Shown: positions 11,401 to 19,726, numbered from the stretch's first letter. The stretch: DNA of 64,000 nt from Enterococcus pallens ATCC BAA-351 (GCF_000407485.1 NZ_ASWD01000007.1:1-64000), one strand, 5' to 3'. Program-made: numbers and translations. Notes: generated by a model not told the origin, from the sequence alone.

Positions 11401-11723
11401 AAATGCAAAGCTTTCTCTTCAATCATTCTGAGAGAAGAAATTCGCATTAATTCTTGATAACCGGCTAAATTTTTCGCATACAAAAGTAAAGTGAATGCTT
11501 CGTCAGTTTGCGTTAAAACATCTAGTTCCATCCCGATAATCGGTTTTATTTGCTGCTGTTTGCAAGCTCGATAGAATTCAACGGCTCCATAAAGTACATG
11601 CTCATCAGTCAAGGCAAGTGTTCTATAGCCCTTCTCTTTTGCCTTTTTAACGTAGGCGTTAATCGTCAAGGTACTTTGCAGCAGCGAATAGGAAGTTTTA
11701 GTATATAATTGTGGAAAATTCAT
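8436..11723 (-). CDS. dnaE: DNA polymerase III alpha subunit, DnaE type
   Basis: Replicative C-family polymerase of 1095 residues. In low-GC Gram-positives this DnaE works beside PolC and extends primers on the lagging strand. The N-terminal PHP domain is visible (TLALTDEHVLYGAVEFYRAC). The polymerase core includes GAGRGSAAGSLVAYVL and the catalytic aspartates in PDIDLDIPD. The fingers, helix-hairpin-helix region (FANYGFNRSHAFAYSFVG) and a C-terminal OB-fold follow. It lacks the PolC-type proofreading exonuclease insert. It starts ATG after AGGAGG and lies upstream of pfkA, a common order in lactic-acid bacteria. Confidence 0.97.
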   Translation of the reverse strand: MNFPQLYTKTSYSLLQSTLTINAYVKKAKEKGYRTLALTDEHVLYGAVEFYRACKQQQIKPIIGMELDVLTQTDEAFTLLLYAKNLAGYQELMRISSLRMIEEKALHLTEYEVDHQNLMLVLPLNKLFSEENVAEMLGEVTEHFVNQVYLGCSLTSTAIADSISQSYQMPLLALHEVKYLEPEEAFAIDVMQNIQSGTQISKDALIEKKGGNYLLSEEQIRQYFERERQEEAIQNAIFLAESCQVDLPLHQKLLPHYPLPAEQTAKNYLEKLCWERLSSRVKEVSKVYEDRLIKELSIIHTMGFDDYFLIVWDVMDYAHRNKIVTGAGRGSAAGSLVAYVLSITDVDPIQYDLLFERFLNPERNSMPDIDLDIPDNRRNEILHYVKEKYGRFHVAQIATFGTMAAKMVLRDVGRVFGLSQSEANRWSKAIPNQLKITLKEAYNQSETLKRLVNTNPRSQLMFQTALSLEGLPRHVSTHAAGVVISDQELISIVPLQNGSEDILLTQFTMSDVETIGLLKMDFLGLRNLSIIDTALRNIKKIYQQEINLKQIPLNDPKTLELFQRGETSGVFQFESAGIRNVLRRLGPTSIEDIAAVNALYRPGPMQNIDHFIARKKGKETIRYPEESLKPILENTYGIIVYQEQIMQVAAKMAGFSLGQADILRRAVSKKKKDLLDEERRHFVAGAIQQGYTEKSAEEVYDYIERFANYGFNRSHAFAYSFVGYQMAYLKVHYPGPFYTALLQSVRNDSKKMREYIAEANHAGIRLLAPDINKSLYSFTLVEKNTIRFGLDAIKGIRRDYVANIIAERKERGAYKSLDNFLLRVEERWLKEEYVEPLIVVGAFDELHENRRQLQVELEGKIQNVLYSGGSDMLLDVMSLKEQEVPEYTLAEKLDYEEKYLGLYVSGHPTENYPKIKRQRNIRLASDILPGQNATMLIYLKELREIRTKKGEQMAFLNGNDQSGEVSLTVFPILYRKIRNEVQLDQVYLVYGKIEKSRYDQSLQMLVEEFESADAVENNLAEEILYLRVPKDQDSHRLHKEIAAKLQTAPGNIPVILYFEKDQRKIVLGKEYWIGHNGDLLTDLRDILGDKNVVLR

Positions 11724-11824
11724 AGGTCCTCCTATTTAAAATCTTTTCATAAAGACTTTTCTTTACTTTTTCTGAAAAAATGCTAAACTAGTGCTAGAAA
11801 TCGACAAGAAAAGAGGTGTTATTA

Positions 11825-12010
11825 ATGAAATATCTCGTTACTTTCTTCTGGGCTTTCGCCATCGGGCAGGCCGTTTGTTACCTAGGCGGAGCTTTACAAA
11901 GCGCCACTTATAACTTCCAGCTTTCAACAATCGTTTCGTTAATTGTCGGTGTTATTACAGTATTGCTTTCTGTTGCAATGAAACCGGCTCGTCAATCCAC
12001 TAATCATTAG
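11825..12010 (+). CDS. small membrane protein, DUF2929/YjzD-like
   Basis: 61-residue protein, almost entirely two hydrophobic helices (about 3-22 and 33-52) and a short basic tail. It matches by eye the DUF2929 family (B. subtilis YjzD), often found beside dnaE in Lactobacillales; the function is not known. The ATG at 11825 has an AGAGGTG ribosome site, so it is preferred over the ATG at 11816. It is divergent from dnaE and ends at its own terminator. Confidence 0.8.
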   Translation: MKYLVTFFWAFAIGQAVCYLGGALQSATYNFQLSTIVSLIVGVITVLLSVAMKPARQSTNH

Positions 12011-12017
12011 AAAACAG

Positions 12018-12047
12018 ACCAGTTACTTTATTGTAACTGGTTTTTTC
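12018..12047. terminator. terminator after the DUF2929 gene
   Basis: Perfect stem ACCAGTTAC / GTAACTGGT followed by TTTTTT on the plus strand; it ends the small membrane-protein gene. The minus-strand exporter gene ends 40 bases further right. Confidence 0.85.
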
Positions 12048-12084
12048 TATCTGTGAAGCAATGGGAATAAAAACTTCCCTCAAA

Positions 12085-13287
12085 TTATATTTTCGTTTTA
12101 TTCAACAGTAGGTCTTTAAAATTAAATAAGCTCAACAAAATATTTCCAAACACACACGCACTTGTCACTAAAAAGACCGCTGAATAACCTAATGAATGCG
12201 CCACGGTAGACCCCACCATTGGGCCTAAGACTTGCCCAAAGTTATTGAACATTTGGTTATAGCTATATATCCTGCTAACCCCTTCTGGTGGACTAATTTT
12301 ACCAATTAAAGTATTAATGGAAGGCATTAATGCTCCGGTTGAAAAACCTAGGAAAAACCGCAAAACACCTAATTGAAAGGGCGTTTTAACAAATGCCATC
12401 GGAATAAAACAGATAAAGGATAAAAACAGACCAAACAAAAGAATTTTATGATTTCCAATTTTATCCCCAATTTTTCCTAGTGTAGGAGAAGACATGACTG
12501 CCGAAACACCTGCTGCTGAAATAATGAATCCACTAATTAGCAACGCATTACTGCTGTTTCCACTTAATTGACGAATATATAAAGTTAAAATTGGACTAAT
12601 ACTAGTGGCCCCCAACTGTAAAATCAGCGTACTTACAAACAATCCTACCAGGATGGATAAATGATCTATTTTCTTAGTAAGCCCACGCATGCTAATCATA
12701 TCTTGTTTTTCGATAGGCTGAAAATTCTCCTTGACCATAAAGATAGTTAAAATTGTGCAAATCAGCAAAATGATGCCCGTAATAATAAATACATTTTCTA
12801 AGCCGAACCACTGGGCAAGCATTCCACCAATAGAAGGCCCGATTAGATTACCAGCAACTGCTCCAGTGGATAAAGTCCCCAGTGCCCAGCCGCTTTTCTC
12901 ACGCGGCGCCTGAGAAGCAATCATTGCCGTAGCATTGGGAATATATCCAGAAAGAACACCTGTCATAAATCGCATACCTAACAGCCAATAGACATTTGGA
13001 ACAAACGCTAAAGACCCCATTGTGATGGTCATCCCTGCAGCAGCACGAACCATCATTAATTTTCTTCCTTTGCGGTCAGCTAAATTTCCCCAAATAGGTG
13101 AGACGATTGCCGCAGCAAAGGCTGTAACAGAAATTGCTAATCCGGCAAACATTTCTACTTGAGATTGAGGTGTTCCCATTTGCTCAATATAAACGGGTAG
13201 AAAAGGCATAACCAAACTAAAACTTGCTCCTGTGAAGAAACAGCCAATCCACGAAATGAACAGGTTTCTTCGCCAATTGATTTTCAT
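12085..13287 (-). CDS. MFS multidrug efflux transporter, PmrA-like
   Basis: Proton-driven exporter of the major facilitator superfamily, 400 residues with about 12 membrane segments. The N-terminal stretch INWRRNLFISW..TGASFSLVMPF, the loop NLADRKGRKLMM between helices 2 and 3, and ALGTLSTGAVAGNLIGPSIGG all resemble the pneumococcal fluoroquinolone pump PmrA. Export of hydrophobic drugs is inferred by family. An in-frame TTG start at 13320 adds 11 residues but has no ribosome site; the ATG at 13287 aligns with PmrA and is used. No regulator adjoins it. Confidence 0.82.
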   Translation of the reverse strand: MKINWRRNLFISWIGCFFTGASFSLVMPFLPVYIEQMGTPQSQVEMFAGLAISVTAFAAAIVSPIWGNLADRKGRKLMMVRAAAGMTITMGSLAFVPNVYWLLGMRFMTGVLSGYIPNATAMIASQAPREKSGWALGTLSTGAVAGNLIGPSIGGMLAQWFGLENVFIITGIILLICTILTIFMVKENFQPIEKQDMISMRGLTKKIDHLSILVGLFVSTLILQLGATSISPILTLYIRQLSGNSSNALLISGFIISAAGVSAVMSSPTLGKIGDKIGNHKILLFGLFLSFICFIPMAFVKTPFQLGVLRFFLGFSTGALMPSINTLIGKISPPEGVSRIYSYNQMFNNFGQVLGPMVGSTVAHSLGYSAVFLVTSACVFGNILLSLFNFKDLLLNKTKI

Positions 13288-13452
13288 TTTTTTCAGCTCT
13301 CTTTTTACATTTTTATTCAACTACTACTATAACAAAGATTGTCAAGCTTTGTATGCATAAACAATTTTATCATTTACTAAATTTATTGCTAGTTGGTTGC
13401 GTTTTTTATAGGATATGCTAGACTGAAACAAATTGAGACAAGGATGATTATT

Positions 13453-14256
13453 ATGAAAAAGATGATTGCCATCGATTTAGATGGAACAACATTAAACGAA
13501 GAATCAAGAATATCTGAGCGAACAGCACACACTTTGAAACGCGCAATGGAGGACGGACATTCTGTGGTTATTGCCACTGGCAGACCCTACCGAATGAGCA
13601 GTGAATTTTATCGCCAGCTGCAGTTAACTACACCTATGGTTAATTTCAACGGAGCCTTAGTTCACTTACCTGAAAAACATTGGGAAAATGAGCTTGAAAC
13701 TTCTTTTAACCGAAATATCGTCTTTGATATTATGCAAGAAAAGAAAAACTTAAAGCTAGATTTCATCGCTGCCGAAGATCGTGATACGTTCTTTATTGAC
13801 GATCTAAATTTCTTCGATAAGCACATGTTTGCTAGTGAGGCAACGATTGATAATTTATTGACCACTGATTCATTAACAAAAGATCCTACTTCAGTGATTG
13901 TACGCAGCCAGCCACAAAACTTAAAAAGCGTTGCCGAAGAGCTGAAACAGCAATATGGATCATCTGTTGAAGTAAATACTTGGGGCGGACCAAATTCGAT
14001 CTTAGAGATTGTTGCCAAAGGTATTCAAAAGGCGCATGGATTAGCTCATATTGTTAAAGTTTTTGACATGAATAAAGAAGATATTATCGCTTTTGGTGAC
14101 GAACACAACGACGTTGATATGTTGGCGTATGCTGGTTGGGGTGTCGCAATGGCAAACGGAACGGACCAGGTGAAAGAAGTCGCTAATGATATTACTTCAA
14201 AACCAAATTCTGAAGATGGACTAGCTGCTTATTTAGAAAAATATTTGGACTTATAA
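13453..14256 (+). CDS. HAD-superfamily sugar-phosphate phosphatase, Cof/YidA type
   Basis: 267-residue cytoplasmic phosphatase. HAD motif I is IDLDGTT with the nucleophile Asp, motif II is VVIATGRP, and motif IV is AFGDEHNDVDML. The Cof-type cap domain lies between. The substrate is unknown; relatives act on sugar phosphates or flavin/pyridoxal phosphates. The start at 13453 has an AAGGA site 8 bases before it; longer in-frame starts lack one. It stands alone and ends at a strong terminator. Confidence 0.88.
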   Translation: MKKMIAIDLDGTTLNEESRISERTAHTLKRAMEDGHSVVIATGRPYRMSSEFYRQLQLTTPMVNFNGALVHLPEKHWENELETSFNRNIVFDIMQEKKNLKLDFIAAEDRDTFFIDDLNFFDKHMFASEATIDNLLTTDSLTKDPTSVIVRSQPQNLKSVAEELKQQYGSSVEVNTWGGPNSILEIVAKGIQKAHGLAHIVKVFDMNKEDIIAFGDEHNDVDMLAYAGWGVAMANGTDQVKEVANDITSKPNSEDGLAAYLEKYLDL

Positions 14257-14257
14257 G

Positions 14258-14283
14258 CTGATGGGAAATCCCATCAGTTTTTT
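14258..14283 (+). terminator. terminator of the HAD phosphatase gene
   Basis: Perfect stem CTGATGGG / CCCATCAG with a tiny loop and TTTTTT, directly after the stop codon. Confidence 0.92.
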
Positions 14284-14296
14284 CGTATTTAGAAAA

Positions 14297-14337
14297 GAAG
14301 GACGTACAATCTCCCTAACAGAAATTGTGCGTCCTTC
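14297..14337. repeat. 14-bp inverted repeat of unknown role
   Basis: Arms GAAGGACGTACAAT (14297-14310) and ATTGTGCGTCCTTC (14324-14337) pair over 14 positions with one G-U, with a 13-base loop. On the minus strand it is followed by TTCTTTTC, so it could be a terminator. No gene obviously needs it, as the tRNA already has one. Confidence 0.55.
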
Positions 14338-14515
14338 CTTCACCAATTTGTTTTATCAAGAATTAATGCATCAACAACAAGACACTTCCCCAAGTACTTG
14401 TTTACATTCATCCTTTTTAGTCAACAGGAGCTACAGTGCTCGTCAATTATTATAAGTGTCATGACATTTTTATGCAACTATTTCTTTCGAAAACTGTTTT
14501 TTAATCATTTATAGC

Positions 14516-14570
14516 AAAAAAACAGCTAAAAACGCGTATTAAGACTTGGTCTGTATACGTGTTTCCAGCT
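14516..14570 (-). terminator. tRNA-Ser terminator
   Basis: On the minus strand AGCTGGAAACACGTAT pairs imperfectly with ATACGCGTTTTTAGCT and is followed by seven T. It lies about 20 bases past the tRNA-Ser 3' end. Confidence 0.7.
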
Positions 14571-14589
14571 CTTCAGAAGATAAGATATA

Positions 14590-14677
14590 AGGAAGGTACG
14601 GGATTTGAACCCGTGCACCACATTACTGCGGCTCGCCGGATTTCGAGTCCGGTGCATTACCACTCTGCCAACCTTCC
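14590..14677 (-). tRNA. tRNA-Ser (anticodon CGA)
   Basis: Acceptor arms GGAAGGT and ACCTTCC pair. The anticodon stem-loop is CCGGACTCGAAATCCGG with anticodon CGA, reading UCG. There is a long variable arm (GCGAGCCGCAGTAATGTGGTGC), typical of serine tRNAs, and a T-arm ACGGGTTCAAATCCCGT. CCA is not encoded. Length is 88 bases with the discriminator base. Confidence 0.95.
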
Positions 14678-14720
14678 ACAAAATTTATCTTACCTTTTTC
14701 CATTTAAAAGTCAAGTTTTT

Positions 14721-15293
14721 TTATAATTTATCTAAGACTGCTGTATCATCAGTGCTTAAGATGCTATCGATTGCACGATTAATCAAATGTACAATATCCT
14801 CTTCAGTAGGCGCGATGATTCCTGAAGACATCAGGGTAGCAATCCCAGTTACTGTAATCCATGTACCTACGTGCAATGCATTGATATGATCATCTCCTAA
14901 GTTCTCATACTTTGGATGTTTTTTGATTAATTCATAGAAGTACTTGTAAGAGAAATCGTGCATTTTTTTCCCGCCGCCATATTCTTGCACATATAAGGCA
15001 TTGTAAAGGTTGCTTCTTTCTTTAGCGAAATAGACGTAATTTAACCCTAAATCGATAATTGTATCTCCAGTGCGTACTTCCGGGAAAATATCATAATACA
15101 AGTGATTACAAATTTCATCCAACAATGTATCCTTCAAATCTTGCATATTTTTGAATTCTAAATAAATTGGTTGTGTACTGATTCCCATCTTTTTGGCAAT
15201 GTTCCGAGCAGTGAAACCGGAAAATCCCTCATTTTCCACAACTTCATAAGCAGCCTTTAGAATTTGATCCTTCGTGTACACTTTTCTTCTCAT
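14721..15293 (-). CDS. TetR-family transcriptional regulator
   Basis: 190-residue regulator. An N-terminal helix-turn-helix is evident at about residues 9-50 (KDQILKAAYEVVENEGF, then TARNIAKKMGISTQPIYLEF). The C-terminal ligand-binding domain is diverse, so the inducer cannot be told. It is monocistronic, downstream of a 380-base non-coding gap and divergent from the ThrE-like exporter pair. That arrangement makes the exporter a possible target, but no operator was identified. Start ATG at 15293 with an AGGAGG-like site. Confidence 0.88.
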   Translation of the reverse strand: MRRKVYTKDQILKAAYEVVENEGFSGFTARNIAKKMGISTQPIYLEFKNMQDLKDTLLDEICNHLYYDIFPEVRTGDTIIDLGLNYVYFAKERSNLYNALYVQEYGGGKKMHDFSYKYFYELIKKHPKYENLGDDHINALHVGTWITVTGIATLMSSGIIAPTEEDIVHLINRAIDSILSTDDTAVLDKL

Positions 15294-15674
15294 ACTTTTT
15301 TCCTCCCAAGATGTTATTATTTTTCTTGTTAATTCATTTTAATCAAAAAGTGAGCCGTTTTGCAACCCTAATATGTTACGTTATCTAAATTAAAGTAGAA
15401 ATTCTTGAAAAAATTGTGTCTTTATACCGCAATTCCATATACTAACATCTGAAATCGTTTTAGTATTCCATGTTTTGATAACACTTGTTCTTCTAACACA
15501 AAAATACGTTATACTTAAAAGAAAAAAAATGCAAGAGAATTTTTTTTAAAGAAATGATTTTTTTGTTAATCTGTTACTTTATCTCATATTATAGCAGGAA
15601 ACCCTAGCTTTTTCTTGCCTATTTGATTTCTTTTTTCTAAGATAAGAGAGTTAATACAAAAAGGTGGTGATTAT
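15294..15674. other. AT-rich divergent intergenic region
   Basis: 381 bases between the TetR gene and the exporter operon. It is very AT-rich and should hold both divergent promoters. No ORF with a ribosome site and no clear palindrome can be singled out with confidence. The end carries AAGGTGGTGA before the TTG start at 15675. Confidence 0.6.
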
Positions 15675-16427
15675 TTGACTCAACAAAGTTATGCACAGCT
15701 AGTTCTAAATACTTGCTTGAAAGCTGGGAAAATAATGATGGAGTCTGGTTCTGAGGTCTATCGGGTTGAAGATACGATGAAGCGTATCGCAGTGAATGCT
15801 GGTTTAGAGGATATCCAAACTTATGTGACAGCCACAGGTTTAATTGTCGGTTCGCCCTCGGAAGAAAATAGTCAGGTTATTCAAATTACACAGCAATCCA
15901 TCAATTTAGAAAAGGTTGCGGCCGTAAACCGTGCCTCTCGCCTTTTTGCAGAAGGTCAATTGCCACTTCCAGACTTTTACAATCATTTAAATGAGATCGA
16001 TCATGTTACACCAGACTTCCCTTATACTTGGAAAATTTTAGCTTCTGGTGTCGTGAGCAGCACCTTAATGATCATCCTGCGGGGTGATTGGCAAGATTTT
16101 ATTGCTACTTTTATTATTGGTATGCTGGGCTTTTCAGTTCACACCTTTTTCGGAAAAAAACTTGAGATGAAGTTTCTTAACGATTTTTTGGCGGCTTTAT
16201 TGATTGGCGGCTTAGCAATCATATCGGTTCGTTTATCCCTAGCAAAAGAAATCAATAATATCATTATCGGTTCCATTATGCCCCTTGTCCCCGGATTAGC
16301 TATTACTAATTCTTTTCGGGATATTATGGCTGGTCATCTTATTAGCGGAGTCGCTCGCGCTACAGAGGCTCTGTTTGTTGCTGGAGCAATCGGCGGTGGG
16401 ATAATTGTTGCGTTTAATTTCTTTTAG
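15675..16427 (+). CDS. ThrE-type threonine/serine exporter, N-terminal subunit (DUF1212)
   Basis: 250-residue membrane protein. The cytoplasmic N-terminal region has the family pattern AGKIMMESGSEVYRVEDTM and a YVTATGL segment; about five membrane helices follow from residue 115. In this family (PF06738) the exporter is either one long ThrE or, as here, two proteins. Export of threonine, serine or similar small molecules is inferred from family. The start is TTG at 15675 with AAGGTGGTGA before it. It is followed 13 bases later by its partner. Confidence 0.82.
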   Translation: MTQQSYAQLVLNTCLKAGKIMMESGSEVYRVEDTMKRIAVNAGLEDIQTYVTATGLIVGSPSEENSQVIQITQQSINLEKVAAVNRASRLFAEGQLPLPDFYNHLNEIDHVTPDFPYTWKILASGVVSSTLMIILRGDWQDFIATFIIGMLGFSVHTFFGKKLEMKFLNDFLAALLIGGLAIISVRLSLAKEINNIIIGSIMPLVPGLAITNSFRDIMAGHLISGVARATEALFVAGAIGGGIIVAFNFF

Positions 16428-16440
16428 GGAGGAACATGAT

Positions 16441-16899
16441 TTGGTCTTTATAATTAACTTTGTCTTTAGCATGTTAAGTACAATTACCTTTGGAATCATA
16501 ACTAATATTCCTCGCAAAGCATTTCTTTCTTGCGGATTGACTGGTGCTATGGGCTGGATGACCTTTTGGATTTGTCAAACATACCTTGATCAGAATATTG
16601 GTTTTTCTAATTTCTTAGCAGCCTTGGTAATTGGTTTGATGAGTATCTTTTTTTCTCGTAGAAAATTGATGCCGGTAATTGTTTTTAACGTACCAAGTCT
16701 GGTCCCTCTTGTTCCAGGAGGACCAGCCTATCTAGCGGTAAGAGAAATGATGGATCAAAATTTTGATGCCTCAATGCAGTATATCGCAATCGTATTAATT
16801 ACCTCTGGAGCTATTGCATTAGGTTTTATGTTTACAAATGTAATTGAACGCTTTTTAAAACGGACAAAAGCTACATTAAAACGTGAAAGAAAACAATAG
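16441..16899 (+). CDS. ThrE-type exporter, C-terminal subunit (DUF3815)
   Basis: 152-residue protein with about five membrane helices, matching the C-terminal half of ThrE (PF12821-like). The segment SLVPLVPGGPAYLAVREM echoes IMPLVPGLAITNSFRDIM in the first subunit, suggesting ancient duplication of a pore element. The start is TTG at 16441, 8 bases after AGGGAGG; the nearby ATG at 16436 runs into a stop at once. It forms a two-gene operon with the upstream subunit and probably acts as a heteromer. Confidence 0.8.
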   Translation: MVFIINFVFSMLSTITFGIITNIPRKAFLSCGLTGAMGWMTFWICQTYLDQNIGFSNFLAALVIGLMSIFFSRRKLMPVIVFNVPSLVPLVPGGPAYLAVREMMDQNFDASMQYIAIVLITSGAIALGFMFTNVIERFLKRTKATLKRERKQ

Positions 16900-16905
16900 T
16901 AGTAT

Positions 16906-16953
16906 AAAAACCCTAAAAGCTGAAAAATGGCAGTTTTCAGCTTTTAGGGTTTT
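16906..16953. terminator. bidirectional terminator between exporter and uspA
   Basis: A 16-bp perfect stem (CCCTAAAAGCTGAAAA / TTTTCAGCTTTTAGGG) with A residues to the left and T to the right. It ends both the plus-strand exporter operon and the minus-strand uspA, whose last codons it overlaps. Confidence 0.92.
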
Positions 16954-17390
16954 ACTGATGGATCATTTTTTACGATGAACACTGAGCAGATCGCATTACG
17001 AACCATGTAGTCCGCTTGTTCACCCAATAAATTTTTATGCTTTTTTCTGACAGACGAGCCGCAAATTAATAGATCAGGTTGATAAGCGGGAAGAATCTGC
17101 TTAATAATCACCTCTGCAGGTCCTCCTTCATAAACGAAGGCTTCTGGTGCTGGCAAGCCTTTTTCTTTCGCTTTCCTAACATATTCTTCGGCAAGATTGA
17201 TAGTTTTGTCCTTTTGCTTTCTTAATACGTCTGGACTCAAGTATTCATAGACATTTAGCTGATCAATTTCAAAAATTGTTGCCACTGCTAATTGAGCATT
17301 CACTAACTGAGCAAACTCAACTGCGTAATTGAAAGCAGCAACCGACGATGGAGAATCATCGACAGCAACTAAAATTTTTTGGAAGTCCAT
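16944..17390 (-). CDS. universal stress protein, UspA family
   Basis: 148-residue single-domain Usp protein. The N-terminus KILVAVDDSPSSVAAFNYAV is the family signature. In the C-terminal part the usual ATP-binding GxxG(9x)GS motif is degenerate (CGSSVRKKHKNLLGE), so ATP binding is uncertain. It sits 12 bases after mntH on the same strand, so it is probably co-transcribed and may share metal-dependent control. MntH-UspA pairing is common in lactic-acid bacteria. Confidence 0.88.
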   Translation of the reverse strand: MDFQKILVAVDDSPSSVAAFNYAVEFAQLVNAQLAVATIFEIDQLNVYEYLSPDVLRKQKDKTINLAEEYVRKAKEKGLPAPEAFVYEGGPAEVIIKQILPAYQPDLLICGSSVRKKHKNLLGEQADYMVRNAICSVFIVKNDPSVKP

Positions 17391-17402
17391 TTAGTTACCT
17401 CC

Positions 17403-18755
17403 TTAATTGGCACCTGTTAATGTACTATAGATCAAAAATATATTTAAAATAGTCAATATAATTGTAATCAACCAAGCTAAATACTTTTCCCAGCGCGGAT
17501 TGACAAATTTTCCCATCAATTGTTTATCACTGGTAAATAGAGTTAATGGAATAATGGAAATCGGCAATGCTATACTAAGAAATACCTGCGTGTATAGCAG
17601 CAAATCCTCGACGGCATTTTCATTTCCGCCATATAAGATGACACAAATAATCACTGGTACAATTGCTAATAGACGAGTGATTACACGGCGCATCCACAAA
17701 GGCATTTTTAAGCGAATAAATCCTTCCATAACTATCTGTCCAGAAAGTGTTCCAGTAATCGTCGAATTTTGTCCTGAGGCCAGTAAAGCAACCGCAAAAA
17801 GTGTACTCAGTATCGGACTTGCAATATTTCCGACAATCGACGGGTTTTGTAATGCATCATAAAGATCAACAAATTTGCCTAAATCGCTATTGGATCCGTA
17901 AAATAAGGCTCCGCCTAAAATCAGCAGCAGACAGTTAACAATAAATGCGACACTTAATTGAATATTAGAATCCCAAGTAGTGAAGCGAACTGCTTCAGCT
18001 ATTTCTTTCTCATTGCCGCGATCAAAATCTCTAGATTGGGCAATTGATGAATGTAGGTACAAATTGTGGGGCATGACTGTTGCTCCGACAATCCCTAATG
18101 CTAATAAAAGCATCGAACGATCAGTAGCAATCTCCACCGTGGGAACAAAACCGCGAATAACCTCTCCCCAGTGAGGATCAGCCAAAGCAACCTCGTAACC
18201 AAAAACACAAAAGATTACCGTGATCAGTACTGCAACTATCGCCTCGATTTTACGAAAGCCTAATTTCGTTAGCAAAAGCAACAGCAACACATCAAAAGTA
18301 GTGATCAAAACACCAACCAGCAAAGGCAATCCAAACAAAAGCTGCAAGGCCACTGCTCCTCCGATTACTTCAGCAATGTCGGTAGCCATAATTGCCATTT
18401 CGTTGACTACCCACAATAAAAAGCCCAACCCTTTACTAGTTTTTGAACGAGTCATCTGGGCTAAATCTTTTCCGGTTACAATTCCTAGCTTAGCCGCCAT
18501 ACTTTGCAAGAGCATCGCAATTAAACTGGACAGCAAAACAACTGTTAACAAACTATATTTGTATTCTGCTCCCCCAGCAATTGAGGTAATCCAGTTTCCC
18601 GGATCCATATAACCAACCGCAACCAATGCTCCTGGACCACTGTATAAAGCCATTTTTTTCCAGAAGCTTGCTCCTTTAGGAATCTTTACTGTACCATTTA
18701 TTTCTTCAAGGCTTACTCCATCTGTTTCATGAATCAGACTCTTTTCCTTGCTCAC
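17403..18755 (-). CDS. mntH: manganese transporter of the Nramp family
   Basis: Proton-coupled Mn2+ (Fe2+) importer, 450 residues with about 11 membrane helices. The metal-binding motif DPGNW in helix 1 and [10 protein letters not shown] in helix 6 are intact. The start is GTG at 18755 with GAGGAA six bases before it. The promoter 45-75 bases upstream overlaps a TTAGG..CCTA palindrome typical of DtxR/MntR-type regulators, so repression by manganese is likely (inferred). uspA follows in the same operon. Confidence 0.93.
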   Translation of the reverse strand: MSKEKSLIHETDGVSLEEINGTVKIPKGASFWKKMALYSGPGALVAVGYMDPGNWITSIAGGAEYKYSLLTVVLLSSLIAMLLQSMAAKLGIVTGKDLAQMTRSKTSKGLGFLLWVVNEMAIMATDIAEVIGGAVALQLLFGLPLLVGVLITTFDVLLLLLLTKLGFRKIEAIVAVLITVIFCVFGYEVALADPHWGEVIRGFVPTVEIATDRSMLLLALGIVGATVMPHNLYLHSSIAQSRDFDRGNEKEIAEAVRFTTWDSNIQLSVAFIVNCLLLILGGALFYGSNSDLGKFVDLYDALQNPSIVGNIASPILSTLFAVALLASGQNSTITGTLSGQIVMEGFIRLKMPLWMRRVITRLLAIVPVIICVILYGGNENAVEDLLLYTQVFLSIALPISIIPLTLFTSDKQLMGKFVNPRWEKYLAWLITIILTILNIFLIYSTLTGAN

Positions 18756-18796
18756 AAAGAATTCCTCATTTCCATTACGATAGTCGTTCTTATCAA

Positions 18797-18827
18797 TTAG
18801 GATAGCCTATAATAAAAAAAGTGTAAA
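18797..18827 (-). promoter_or_regulatory. mntH promoter with candidate DtxR/MntR-family operator
   Basis: On the minus strand TTTACA (18822-18827), 17 bases, TATCCT (18799-18804). The -10 lies inside the palindrome TTAGGATAGCCTATAA (18797-18812), which resembles boxes of DtxR-type metal regulators such as enterococcal EfaR. A repressor bound there would block the polymerase. Confidence 0.55.
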
Positions 18828-18939
18828 ATATTTTAAAGTTTCTATCTTTTTGTCAAAAATCCGACGCAAGACCTATGCAGAAAGCGGAAATCTATCATAT
18901 ACTCCATGTAAGATGATTACAAATCAAGGAGATGAGAAA

Positions 18940-19539
18940 ATGAGTATTGCACAGTCACGAAGATTGCTTAATGCAATTTCTTTTGCAGGATTGGCCTTTT
19001 CTGTTGGTTTAGCTATCTATTTTTACCACTTGGGTATTTTCAAGGATATGGATTCCTTGCAAAGCTTAGTTGGTCAATCGGTAGTCGTCGGACCGCTCCT
19101 TTTCATCTTAATTCAGATGATTCAAGTAATTATTCCAATCTTGCCAGGTGGAATTAGCTTAGCTGCAGGTGTATTGATTTTCGGTCCGTTTTGGGGCTTT
19201 GTATATAATTATATTGGGATCTGTGCTGGTTCAATTGTACTTTTCCTGTTAGGTAGACATTACGGCAGACCCTTAATCAGTCATTTAGTAAGTGATAAGG
19301 TTTACCAAAAGTATAGTCATTGGCTGGAAAATGATCAGCGCTTTGAAAAACTATTTGCTTTGGCGATCTTTTTACCAGTAGCACCTGATGACGCTCTGTG
19401 TCTCATGGCTAGTGTAACGAATATGTCTTTGAAAAAATATACAGCGATTATTTTACTCGCTAAACCAGCATCTATTTTCTTATATAGTTTGGCCTTGCTT
19501 CACGGTGGAAGCTGGCTTACAGGATTGTTGACTCACTAG
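18940..19539 (+). CDS. TVP38/TMEM64 (VTT-domain) membrane protein
   Basis: 199-residue integral membrane protein of the TVP38/TMEM64 family (SNARE-associated/VTT domain). It has five to six hydrophobic segments, the re-entrant motif ILPGGISLAAGVLIFGPF..YNYIGICAGS, and the later FLPVAPDDALCLMASVTN. Family members act in lipid or membrane homeostasis; the exact job is unknown. The start at 18940 has AAGGAGATGAG before it; the upstream in-frame extension lacks a site. Monocistronic. Confidence 0.85.
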   Translation: MSIAQSRRLLNAISFAGLAFSVGLAIYFYHLGIFKDMDSLQSLVGQSVVVGPLLFILIQMIQVIIPILPGGISLAAGVLIFGPFWGFVYNYIGICAGSIVLFLLGRHYGRPLISHLVSDKVYQKYSHWLENDQRFEKLFALAIFLPVAPDDALCLMASVTNMSLKKYTAIILLAKPASIFLYSLALLHGGSWLTGLLTH

Positions 19540-19557
19540 ATTGGTGAGTCTTTTTTA
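19530..19557 (+). terminator. terminator of the TVP38 gene
   Basis: Stem GACTCAC / GTGAGTC followed by TTTTTTATT, overlapping the end of the coding sequence. Confidence 0.85.
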
Positions 19558-19656
19558 TTGCCTCGGAAAATAATAAATATTAACAAACCACCCAACAAGA
19601 TTAACCTGTTATCAAATAGTTTTTACAGTTTCAAAAAAGTGTTTTTCTATCCAAAA

Positions 19657-19686
19657 GAAAAAAGGAAGCAAAATGACGCTTCCTTT
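19657..19686 (-). terminator. terminator of the 74-residue gene
   Basis: AAAGGAAGC / GCTTCCTTT stem followed on the minus strand by TTTTTTCTTTT, about 40 bases past the stop at 19727. Confidence 0.8.
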
Positions 19687-19726
19687 CTCCTTTAAGTATC
19701 AAGCACAAGTACATCTATTTGTTCTT

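Larger units (their letters stand above)
14284..14589. other. non-coding stretch with two hairpins
   Basis: This 306-base gap holds a 14-bp inverted repeat (14297-14337) and the likely terminator of the downstream-facing tRNA-Ser (14516-14570). No ORF here has a ribosome site or a recognisable product. Confidence 0.6.

Noticed and set aside
14261-14455. plus-strand open frame after the HAD phosphatase
   Set aside because: It begins inside a terminator stem and reads through the 14-bp inverted repeat; no ribosome site and no sensible protein.
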